IMG/VR virus record: IMGVR_UViG_3300021964_000480
Location: 1 to 25,201 of that record
Reading direction: 5' to 3' (one strand)
Length of the DNA stretch: 25,201 bases
DNA from: a virus
The position numbers and the translations under genes are program-made. The notes below the pieces were generated by a model. That model was not told the DNA's origin. It ran no database searches and saw nothing but the letters and a program-made list of their open reading frames with translations. This document shows positions 8,146 to 15,284 of the stretch, piece by piece; within the stretch, counting starts at the first letter, position 1; each line of letters opens with the position of its first letter.

Positions 8146-10252
8146 TCTAGTCAAAAAAATATTAGTAGAGTGGTCATATAGATTAGATGACGGAATGATT
8201 AATCTACACAATCCAAAACATATGATTATATTGAGTGAAGTTTTAAAAGATATGGAACTACCAACAAAAGTTATTTTGGAAGTTATGGGTAATTTAACTG
8301 AAAAAAAAGGTGATTCAAAACCATTATCAGACAAAGACAAACAGAAAATGCGTGATATGGGGTTAGTTTGGAAAGGAAAAGGTTATGGTAAAGAAGGTGA
8401 AAAAGGTATTCTTTATAAAAATGTTGATGGAGAATTAGTCAAGACTAGTGATAAAAAAACTACTGACAAACCTGAAAAAGTTAAGGGACAAGATTTATTT
8501 AAAAAAGATGTTGAAAAAGAAAAAGAAAAGAAAGATAAAAAAGCAGAAAAAACAAAATCCACATCACAAAAAATTGATGATAACAGAAGTGATATATTTA
8601 ACAACACAGTAAAAGGTAAAGGCGGTGGAAAAACAGCTTTACAAGAAGAAATAGCAGGTATTTCAAGAGAACTTGCAAATAAACACCCTGAGGACTCAGA
8701 AAATCCAGAAGAACATCAAAGAAAAATTAAAAAATACATTCAAGATAACTATGGTGATACAAAGTTTGGTAAAAACGAATCATTAATTGACGAACTTATA
8801 AAAAAATCTGCTTCAGGTATTAAAACTATGAAAAAAATTAAATCCAATAAAGGAATGAAGTTTGATGAGAACCAACCTGAAAATTATCCTAAAAATCTTA
8901 CTTTTACAAAAGATGGAACAAGTGCAGTAAGAGAAATGTTAGAAGAAAAATTAAAAAATGCTAAAACACCCGAAGAGAAAAAACATTATGAAATAGAATT
9001 AGAATATTTTATAAAACACGCAACAAAAGAAACTGGTGTAGAGGGAGATGGTGATACTGCAATGATATATCAAGATACAGATGGTAATACGAGAATAATA
9101 TACATTTCAAATAAACAAGACCTTGATGACCCACACTCAAATGCAACCATTGCATCAACCGCTCAATCAATAAGAGATTCTAAAATGGAAGGAGCAAATG
9201 AGGGTGCCTTAATTGATAGACTTGAAAATTCAGTTGATGCAGCAATAAAAGCAAACAAGACTTGGGCTAGCAATAGTAGAAGAATTCTTGATGATAATAA
9301 AGAAGAACTATCAAATGCACCACTCGTGAATATTGCAACAAAATTAACCACCGGTAGAGCAGAATTTGTTGATGAATCTTCAAGAGAATATTTAGATAAA
9401 TGTAAGAAAAATAAACAAGTTATAGAATACATAGAAGAAAATAATCTTGATATAAATAATGATGAACATTTAGTTCAAGCGGCTATTGCAGTTGCAGGAA
9501 CTGGTGATGCTGATGAAATAAACGATTCTAATAAACAAGCTCCTAATAAATTATTATTAAAAATGACTAACGCAACTGCATCAATAAGAAAAAAGATGCA
9601 AAAACTTATTGATAAAGGAAAAACACCTGAACAAGCCGCAGAAGAAGTTAGTAAAAGTATAAGTCCAACAAATAAAAAGCCTCTTATGGGTGGTAATTTA
9701 ACATCAGAATTATGTTTAAGTGTTTACAACAACAAGAGTCTTGAAAAATTAGAACAAAACTCACAAGATAGAAAAGATAAAATGGATAATGCTCACAAAA
9801 ATATGTATAATGGTGTAACAGAATTAGATGTAGCACATTATCAAGATAAAGAAGGTATGAGTGCAGATGAGGCAATAAAACGATATGAAGAAGAGGCAGG
9901 GCCAAATGAACAAACTTATACTCTATCTTTTTTAAAGAGAATGCATTGGGATAGATATATAGATGGTATTGACGATAATAAAAAAATGATTGAGATAGGT
10001 GATAAATCTTACTCAACAAAAGATTTTAGAGATTGTATAGGTGAATTAATGGATTGGGACGGCAAGGGTTCATTAAAAGACTGGGTGCTCAAAAAAATGA
10101 GAATTGAACCAGGTAGTTCTAAACTGAAATTTGTAAGTAAAGAAGGTAAAGAAATACATCTTGGTAATGACACTTGGAGAACTGCAGGTGATTTAAGTAA
10201 AGTCGCTGGGAATTTAGGAGATGATATGCAAAAATGTTTGGATAAAAAATAA
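8138..10252 (+). CDS. Large Lys/Glu-rich putative internal virion protein
   Basis: I place the start at ATG 8138 (704 residues) and not at an in-frame ATG at 8117, because 8138 follows a GAGG ribosome binding site at suitable distance and gives the usual 8-base overlap with the upstream stop. The protein then begins MNNLVKKILVE, an 11-residue leader ending L-V-E like those of two neighbouring genes. After it comes a module E-W-S-Y-R-L-D-D-G-M with H-x-x-L-type helices (about residues 11-57). This is followed by a long, very charged, probably helical region (about 60-160) and a mixed region containing DGNTRIIYISNKQDL (about residues 315-330) that looks like a conserved beta core. I recognise no catalytic motif. 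The composition and leader suggest a prohead core or injected internal protein. Function unknown. Confidence 0.6.
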   Translation: MNNLVKKILVEWSYRLDDGMINLHNPKHMIILSEVLKDMELPTKVILEVMGNLTEKKGDSKPLSDKDKQKMRDMGLVWKGKGYGKEGEKGILYKNVDGELVKTSDKKTTDKPEKVKGQDLFKKDVEKEKEKKDKKAEKTKSTSQKIDDNRSDIFNNTVKGKGGGKTALQEEIAGISRELANKHPEDSENPEEHQRKIKKYIQDNYGDTKFGKNESLIDELIKKSASGIKTMKKIKSNKGMKFDENQPENYPKNLTFTKDGTSAVREMLEEKLKNAKTPEEKKHYEIELEYFIKHATKETGVEGDGDTAMIYQDTDGNTRIIYISNKQDLDDPHSNATIASTAQSIRDSKMEGANEGALIDRLENSVDAAIKANKTWASNSRRILDDNKEELSNAPLVNIATKLTTGRAEFVDESSREYLDKCKKNKQVIEYIEENNLDINNDEHLVQAAIAVAGTGDADEINDSNKQAPNKLLLKMTNATASIRKKMQKLIDKGKTPEQAAEEVSKSISPTNKKPLMGGNLTSELCLSVYNNKSLEKLEQNSQDRKDKMDNAHKNMYNGVTELDVAHYQDKEGMSADEAIKRYEEEAGPNEQTYTLSFLKRMHWDRYIDGIDDNKKMIEIGDKSYSTKDFRDCIGELMDWDGKGSLKDWVLKKMRIEPGSSKLKFVSKEGKEIHLGNDTWRTAGDLSKVAGNLGDDMQKCLDKK

Positions 10253-10662
10253 TGAAAACTCAATTATTATGCACTTTCACAACACACAGCAAGTTAAATC
10301 TTGTTGTTGATTCCATTATAGATTCTTATACTATTTTATTTGATAAAATTTATGTGTTTCAAAACGAAGATGATGCAGGACAATTAATTTGCACTTACAA
10401 TATAGAAATGGTTGAAGATTATTATGACGGAGATGAAGCCATATCCGGAACAATCTCTTTACATAGAAAAAAACAATCCAACACACTTTATACAATTAAC
10501 GCATTAAACGAAACAATTAGAAGTTTAAACAACGGAGTATTGGATAAGTCATTTGCAATCCCGTGGGAAAGATATCAAAATAATTTACTATTGACAAATG
10601 AAGAGGGTTTGAATATTATCCCTACAAAAATATTCAAAATAATAAATGTTAAAGATTGGTAA
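10252..10662 (+). CDS. Conserved-looking small phage protein of unknown function
   Basis: A 136-residue protein I do not recognise. Its ATG shares one base with the previous stop (TAATG), so it is coupled to the large internal-protein-like gene, and it precedes the gp32 promoter. It begins MKTQLLCTFTTHSKLNLVVD and looks like a compact alpha/beta domain: two strands around F-D-K-I-Y-V-F and L-I-C-T-Y-N-I-E-M-V, then an acidic loop, and a C-terminal part with a W-E-R-Y motif and a K-I-F-K-I-I-N strand. There is no signal peptide, metal-binding cluster or nucleotide-binding motif. Unlike the upstream genes, it has no leader ending in L-x-E. Confidence 0.55.
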   Translation: MKTQLLCTFTTHSKLNLVVDSIIDSYTILFDKIYVFQNEDDAGQLICTYNIEMVEDYYDGDEAISGTISLHRKKQSNTLYTINALNETIRSLNNGVLDKSFAIPWERYQNNLLLTNEEGLNIIPTKIFKIINVKDW

Positions 10663-10668
10663 AAAAGC

Positions 10669-10701
10669 TTGGTATTTTAAAAAACTTCTTTATATTTATT
10701 A
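10669..10701 (+). promoter_or_regulatory. Putative promoter of gp32
   Basis: TTGGTA (10669-10674), a 16-base spacer, and TATATT within TATATTTATTA (10691-10701). A 47-base A/T-rich leader with AATTAA-type repeats separates it from the gp32 ATG, which has a good AGGAG ribosome binding site at 10737-10741. The unstructured A/T-rich leader is suggestive because T4 gp32 represses its own translation by binding such a leader. Confidence 0.55.
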
Positions 10702-10748
10702 CTGAATAACAATTAAACAATTAACAATTAATTAATAGGAGAAACAAA

Positions 10749-11543
10749 ATGGATATTAACGCAATCAAAAAAAGGTTAAACCAGTTACAATCAACCAATA
10801 CTAGAACTTCAAATCTTTGGAAACCGCAACCAGGAAAACAACAAGTTAGAGTAGTTCCTTACAAATTCAATCCAGATACACCATTTATAGAGTTATTTTT
10901 TCACTATAATTTAGGTGGTAAGAACTACCTTTCACCAATCAGTTTCGGTAGACCAGACCCGATTGAAGAATTTTCACAAAGACTAAAAACAACCGGTAGT
11001 AAAGACGATTTCACTTTAGGTAGAAAATTAGAAGCCAAGATGAGAACTTTTGCACCTGTTATTGTTCGTGGTGAAGAATCTGAAGGAGTTAAGTTTTGGG
11101 GATTTGGAAAGACAGTTTATCAAGAACTTCTTTCAATCATAGCTGACCCAGATTACGGAGACATTACAGACCCGAAAAATGGTCGTGATATTACATTAGA
11201 GTTTAAAACTGCTGAAGAAACAGGAGCATCATTTCCTTCAACTTCAATTAGAGTTAAACCTAATCAAACACCGATAACTGAGGACTCTAATATATTGGAA
11301 CGAATTAAAGATACTCAAAAAGAAATTACTGATATCTATCAAGAGTTGTCATATGAAGATTTGACAAATGTCTTGAACGAGTGGTTAAATCCTGATGAAG
11401 AAACAACAGAAACTTCAACAGAAGAACCAAAAAAATCAGTAAATGAATTTGACCAAAAACTAGCAGAAGACAAAGCTGAAAAAGAATCAGCTTCAAAAGT
11501 TCAAGATGCTAGTCAACAATTCGACGATTTATTCAACAATTAA
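10749..11543 (+). CDS. 32: Single-stranded DNA-binding protein gp32
   Basis: A 264-residue T4 gp32-type protein, which coats single-stranded DNA during replication, recombination and repair. Visible features are the N-terminal basic helix (IKKRLNQLQ), equivalent to the cooperativity domain; an OB-fold core with LWKPQPGKQQVRVVPY, a strand FFHYNLGGKNYLSPISFG, and FWGFGKTVYQELL; and a strongly acidic C-terminal tail (about 215-264) ending in D-D-L-F-N-N, which in T4 recruits partner proteins. I see no Cys in the protein, so the Zn-finger ligands of T4 gp32 (His and three Cys) are absent. It is about 12% shorter than T4 gp32. It is the first gene of a unit with uvsX ten bases downstream, so ssDNA coating and strand exchange proteins are made together. 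Confidence 0.9.
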   Translation: MDINAIKKRLNQLQSTNTRTSNLWKPQPGKQQVRVVPYKFNPDTPFIELFFHYNLGGKNYLSPISFGRPDPIEEFSQRLKTTGSKDDFTLGRKLEAKMRTFAPVIVRGEESEGVKFWGFGKTVYQELLSIIADPDYGDITDPKNGRDITLEFKTAEETGASFPSTSIRVKPNQTPITEDSNILERIKDTQKEITDIYQELSYEDLTNVLNEWLNPDEETTETSTEEPKKSVNEFDQKLAEDKAEKESASKVQDASQQFDDLFNN

Positions 11544-11553
11544 GGAGTAGAAA

Positions 11554-12657
11554 ATGTCAGTAAAAGACGATTTGGCTAATGTCATAGCCGATAACCTGAA
11601 CAAAAAGTTCAAAGACAACAAAGTAGCGTATTTCCTTGACGGAAGTGATGATACACCAACAGATATTAAAGACTTTATTTCAACAGGGTCTTCAATGTTG
11701 GATTTAGCAATCTCTAATCGTGAAGACGGAGGTATTGCTGTTGGTAGAATTACAGAAATCAACGGATTAGAATCAAGTGGTAAATCATTACTTGCATCTC
11801 ACATACTTGCAGAAACTCAAAAGAAGGGTGGTATCGCAGTTTATATGGATACAGAAACATCAGTCAGTAGAGATTTCTTAGAAGCTATTGGTGTTGATGT
11901 TAGTAAATTGTTATATCTGCACTTCGAGTGTGTTGAAGATATATTTGAAGCCATTGAAGATATCATTACTAAAGTTCGTGAATCAGACAAAGATAGATTA
12001 GTAACTATCTTGGTGGACTCACTAGCGGCTACATCAACAAAAGTTGAAATAGAAGCAGACTTTGGTAAAGACGGATATGCGACTACAAAAGCAATCGTTA
12101 TCTCAAAAGCACTTCGTAAGATAACTCAAATGATTGGTCGTCAAAAAGTATCACTTGTCTTTACAAATCAATTAAGACAAAAATTAGGTGTTATGTTTGG
12201 AGACCCGTGGACTACGAGTGGTGGTAAAGCATTACCATTTCACGCTTCAACCCGTGTTAGATTAAAAAATATGGGTCAAATCAAAGATAGTAAGAAAAAG
12301 AATATCTTAGGTATGAAGTGTAGAGCTCAAATCATTAAAAACAGATTAGGGCCACCTTTGAGACACGCAGACTACGATATGTATTTTGATTCTGGAATTG
12401 ATAACTATGGTGGTTGGTTAGGTGTAATGAAAGAACACAAGTTGGTAAAATCAGCTGGTGCTTGGTATACCTTAGAATACCGCAAAAAAGAATATAAATT
12501 CCAATCAAAAGACTTTAAAGAGTTAATGGAAACTAATGACGGACTTCGTAATCATCTTTACAAACAAATTTGTGAAAAATGTATTTTAGAATACCAAAAA
12601 GGAAATGTAGGTATTGATGATATAGAATATACAGGGGAAGTCATTGGAGATGAATAA
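11554..12657 (+). CDS. uvsX: RecA-like recombinase UvsX
   Basis: A 367-residue RecA/UvsX-type ATPase that forms filaments on single-stranded DNA and carries out strand exchange, driving recombination-dependent replication in T4-like phages. The Walker A motif is G71-L-E-S-S-G-K-S78, and the Walker B strand L-V-T-I-L-V-D-S is at about 149-156. The RecA-like segment V-Y-M-D-T-E (about 97-102) contains the catalytic-type Glu, and V-F-T-N-Q-L-R-Q-K is the L2/ATP-sensing region. Length is close to T4 UvsX (391 residues). A GGAG ribosome binding site precedes the ATG. The stop overlaps the start of the 5' nuclease gene by 8 bases. UvsY, the mediator, is not in the window. Confidence 0.93.
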   Translation: MSVKDDLANVIADNLNKKFKDNKVAYFLDGSDDTPTDIKDFISTGSSMLDLAISNREDGGIAVGRITEINGLESSGKSLLASHILAETQKKGGIAVYMDTETSVSRDFLEAIGVDVSKLLYLHFECVEDIFEAIEDIITKVRESDKDRLVTILVDSLAATSTKVEIEADFGKDGYATTKAIVISKALRKITQMIGRQKVSLVFTNQLRQKLGVMFGDPWTTSGGKALPFHASTRVRLKNMGQIKDSKKKNILGMKCRAQIIKNRLGPPLRHADYDMYFDSGIDNYGGWLGVMKEHKLVKSAGAWYTLEYRKKEYKFQSKDFKELMETNDGLRNHLYKQICEKCILEYQKGNVGIDDIEYTGEVIGDE

Positions 12658-13663
12658 AAAAAAGTATTTATCGATTCTTGATGATATTAAAAAAGGCGGC
12701 TCGGAACTTGGAGATAATCCAAATGAAAATGTGTTGATAATAGATGGACTGAATACTTTTATTAGAGTATTTAGTGTTATACCAACTACTAATGATGATG
12801 GGACACACATTGGTGGAATAGTTGGTTTTCTGAAATCAATAGGTTACACAATCAATATGTTTAGACCTACTCGTTGCATCATAATGTTTGATGGAAAGGG
12901 TGGGTCAAGTCGCCGTCGTAAATTATATCCAGAATATAAAGCCAAAAGAAAAACAAATATTCGATTGAATAGAGCGTATGGGTTTGATAATATTGAACAC
13001 GAACGTGAAAATATGATACGACAAATCAGAAGAACGATTGATTACTTAGAATACTTACCGATTACTTTACTATCAATAGACAATGTGGAAGCTGATGATA
13101 TTATTGCATACGCATCCAAACAAGTTTTAACTGATAGTAAAGTAACGATAATGTCATCAGATAAAGACTTTCTTCAATTAGTTGATGATAGAATTTCAGT
13201 ATGGTCACCAACAAAGAAAAAACTATACAAACCAGAACAAGTAATGGAAGAATATGGTATTCCTTCACACAATTTATTAATGTATAGAATATTTGACGGA
13301 GATAAATCTGATAATATTAATGGAGTTCGTGGTTATGGATTAAAAACCGTAATTAAAAAATTACCATTTTTACAAGAAGAAAAACAATTTTCAGTTGATG
13401 ATGCAATAAAAGAATCAAGTGAACTAGAAGAACATAGAGAACTTATGAAACGAAACTATGATTTAATGCAATTACATAATGTAAATATATCAGCATCAGC
13501 CAAAACAAAAACCATAGATAAAATGAGAGAACCAATTCCTAATTTGGATAAAGTAACATTTAAGAAAATGTTTTTAGAGGACAAAATGTATTCAGCACTT
13601 CCAAATTTAGAAACTTGGTTACAGACAAAATTTCAAACATTAGTAAAATTTATAGGACAATAA
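12650..13663 (+). CDS. rnh: 5'-3' nuclease, T4 RNase H/FEN family
   Basis: I chose ATG 12650 (337 residues); a TTG six bases earlier is also in frame but gives poorer spacing from the GGGGA ribosome binding site. The protein has the PIN/FEN nuclease metal-site motifs: N-V-L-I-I-D32-G-L-N, F-D81-G with an R-R-R-K stretch after it, V-E147-A-D149-D150, S-S-D171-K-D173-F, and G-D218-K-S-D221-N-I leading to the helix-hairpin-like GVRGYGLKT. These acidic residues bind two divalent metal ions. In T4 this enzyme removes RNA primers and flaps on the lagging strand. Length is near T4 RNase H (305 residues). It overlaps uvsX by 8 bases. It could act as a more general 5' exonuclease; the family is certain, the exact substrate is not. 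Confidence 0.88.
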   Translation: MNKKKYLSILDDIKKGGSELGDNPNENVLIIDGLNTFIRVFSVIPTTNDDGTHIGGIVGFLKSIGYTINMFRPTRCIIMFDGKGGSSRRRKLYPEYKAKRKTNIRLNRAYGFDNIEHERENMIRQIRRTIDYLEYLPITLLSIDNVEADDIIAYASKQVLTDSKVTIMSSDKDFLQLVDDRISVWSPTKKKLYKPEQVMEEYGIPSHNLLMYRIFDGDKSDNINGVRGYGLKTVIKKLPFLQEEKQFSVDDAIKESSELEEHRELMKRNYDLMQLHNVNISASAKTKTIDKMREPIPNLDKVTFKKMFLEDKMYSALPNLETWLQTKFQTLVKFIGQ

Positions 13664-13670
13664 AATTTAT

Positions 13671-13701
13671 TTGATTTTGAAAATAAAAATGATATTTATT
13701 T
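13671..13701 (+). promoter_or_regulatory. Weaker promoter-like element before the small basic ORF and gp41
   Basis: TTGATT (13671-13676) and GATATT within GATATTTATTT (13691-13701), with a 14-base spacer, which is short for a sigma70 promoter. The core matches the motif found upstream of gp32, gp43, gp45 and the polA-like gene. The next base begins the ATG of the 59-residue ORF. Confidence 0.35.
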
Positions 13702-13881
13702 ATGGGTAGAAAAGTAATATACAAAACAGAAAAAGAAAAGAAAGAAGCTCAGTTAAGATGGCAACGAGAACATTATGAGCGTAATAAAGAAAAATTAAAG
13801 TTACAAGCCCGACAACGATATCGTAAACAACAACAAGAAAAAATTAGAAAAGAAACGAGGGATAAGTTATATGGAGAATGA
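13702..13881 (+). CDS. Small, highly basic protein upstream of gp41
   Basis: A 59-residue open frame beginning ATG-GGT-AGA and ending TGA 13879-13881, overlapping the gp41 start by 11 bases. It translates to a very charged helix rich in Lys, Arg, Glu and Gln, with segments WQREHYERNKEKLKLQARQR and YRKQQQEKIRKE. Such Y-R-x-x-N-K-E-K-type helices are common in small phage DNA-binding proteins and in the N-termini of some phage nucleases. No Shine-Dalgarno sequence precedes the ATG, which lies just after a promoter-like motif, so it might be translated from a leaderless transcript. The overlap with gp41, whose own ATG has only a weak upstream AGGGA, suggests coupling. Function unknown; DNA binding is a guess from charge. 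Confidence 0.5.
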   Translation: MGRKVIYKTEKEKKEAQLRWQREHYERNKEKLKLQARQRYRKQQQEKIRKETRDKLYGE

Positions 13882-15235
13882 AAAACTAACGAGTTTTGGA
13901 AACTCTTTTCAATCCAAAATCATAGCATCATTATTGGTTAAGAAAACTTTCTTACAAACTATTTCAGATATTCTACAAGAAGAATATTTTGATTCTGATG
14001 CCAATAAGTGGTTAGTTAAAACTATTATATCTTATTTCTATGAATTTAAAACAAGTCCAACATTAGAAGTAATCAAGGTAAAGATAAATGATGTAGAAGA
14101 TGATATATTGAAAACATCTATTATTGATAAATTAAAAGATGCTTGGAATCATAGAGAATCAACAGATTTAGAATTTACACAGAAAGAAACTATCAAGTTT
14201 TGTAAAAATCAAAAATTAAAAAATGCAATTATTGATTCAGTAGTTCTATTGGAAAACCAAGACTATGATGAAATCAAAAAGAAAGTTGATGAAGCAATGT
14301 CAGCCGGAACTGAAAGAGATGTTGGACACGATTATTTAGTAAGTTTAGAAGAAAGATTATCTAAATCAGCAAGAGATGTCGTTGAATCTGGTTGGGGTGA
14401 GATAGATGACATTATGGACGGAGGTCTTGGTGGTGGTGAATTGGGTGTAATTGTTGCACCAGCAGGTATCGGTAAATCTTGGGCGTTACAATGTATTGGT
14501 GCCAATGGTTTGAAAAAAGGAAAAACAATTGTTCATTATTCATTAGAGTTAAATGAAAATTATGTAGGGTTGAGATACGACACAATATTTAGTGGTATTA
14601 CAACATCTAATATAAAGTATTATAAAGAAGATGTCAAGAAAAAATTAGAAAAATTACCTGGAAAACTGATGATTAAATATTATCCAACAAAATCAGCGTC
14701 AGTTCAAACACTAGGTTCTCATTTAAAACAATTAGAATTACAACAAATAAAACCAGATATGGTATTGGTTGATTATGCTGATATTTTAATGGGTGTTGGA
14801 AAAGAAAAAAGATTTGTGTTAGAGTCTATTTACGAAGATTTAAGAGCTCTAGCAGGAGAATTAAATTTACCGATTTGGACTGCCTCACAAGCCAATCGTT
14901 CATCATTAGAAGAAGAAGTAATTGATGCTACAAAAGTATCTGAATCTTATTCTAAAATTATGATTGCAGATTTCGTGATGAGTATGTCTAGAAAAGTAGA
15001 AGATAAGGTTGGGAAAACCGCAAGATTTCACATTATCAAAAACAGGTTTGGTGTTGACGGAATAACATTTCCTTCAAAAATGGATACTGAACTTGGTAAA
15101 ATTGATATCTATAAATCCACTTCAAAACAAGGAGTTCAACAACAAAAGAAAATGGACAACTCTGAGGAATTTTTGAGAAAAACTTTGAAAGAAAAGTTGC
15201 AAATACATCAAAAAGAAGTGGACGGTTTTGAATAA
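13871..15235 (+). CDS. 41: Replicative DNA helicase gp41 (DnaB-like)
   Basis: A 454-residue RecA-fold hexameric helicase of the DnaB/gp41 family, which unwinds the fork and works with the gp61 primase. The N-terminal ~150 residues form the helical collar domain. The Walker A motif is A-P-A-G-I-G-K202-S-W (196-204), preceded by a GGLGGGEL turn typical of DnaB. A catalytic Glu lies in V-H-Y-S-L-E-L (222-227). Walker B is M-V-L-V-D301-Y-A-D. The sensor-like segment I-W-T-A-S-Q-A-N-R and the C-terminal K-N-R-F-G region, containing the arginine-finger type residue, complete the fold. Length is close to T4 gp41 (475 residues). The start overlaps the small basic ORF. No primase gene (gp61) is present in the window. 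Confidence 0.92.
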   Translation: MENEKLTSFGNSFQSKIIASLLVKKTFLQTISDILQEEYFDSDANKWLVKTIISYFYEFKTSPTLEVIKVKINDVEDDILKTSIIDKLKDAWNHRESTDLEFTQKETIKFCKNQKLKNAIIDSVVLLENQDYDEIKKKVDEAMSAGTERDVGHDYLVSLEERLSKSARDVVESGWGEIDDIMDGGLGGGELGVIVAPAGIGKSWALQCIGANGLKKGKTIVHYSLELNENYVGLRYDTIFSGITTSNIKYYKEDVKKKLEKLPGKLMIKYYPTKSASVQTLGSHLKQLELQQIKPDMVLVDYADILMGVGKEKRFVLESIYEDLRALAGELNLPIWTASQANRSSLEEEVIDATKVSESYSKIMIADFVMSMSRKVEDKVGKTARFHIIKNRFGVDGITFPSKMDTELGKIDIYKSTSKQGVQQQKKMDNSEEFLRKTLKEKLQIHQKEVDGFE

Positions 15236-15238
15236 TCT

Positions 15239-15251
15239 TATATTTATATTA
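15239..15251 (+). promoter_or_regulatory. Promoter-like TATATTTAT motif before the ribonucleotide reductase
   Basis: TATATTTATATTA lies four bases after the gp41 stop and 33 bases before the reductase ATG. It shares the TATATTTAT core seen upstream of gp32 and gp43, but I see no -35-like hexamer at 16-17 bases, so it may depend on an activator or not be used. The reductase itself has a strong AAGGAG ribosome binding site at 15273-15278. Confidence 0.35.
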
Positions 15252-15284
15252 GAACAAAAAGATTTAAATTAAAAAGGAGTTTCA

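Noticed and set aside
12644-12649. TTG as start of the 5' nuclease gene
   Set aside because: The ATG two codons later has better spacing from the GGGGA ribosome binding site and gives the same 8-base overlap seen at other junctions.
15241-15248. TATAAATA on the minus strand inside the nrdJ upstream motif, as a minus-strand late promoter
   Set aside because: No gene on the minus strand is available for it to drive; the motif is explained by the recurring + strand element.
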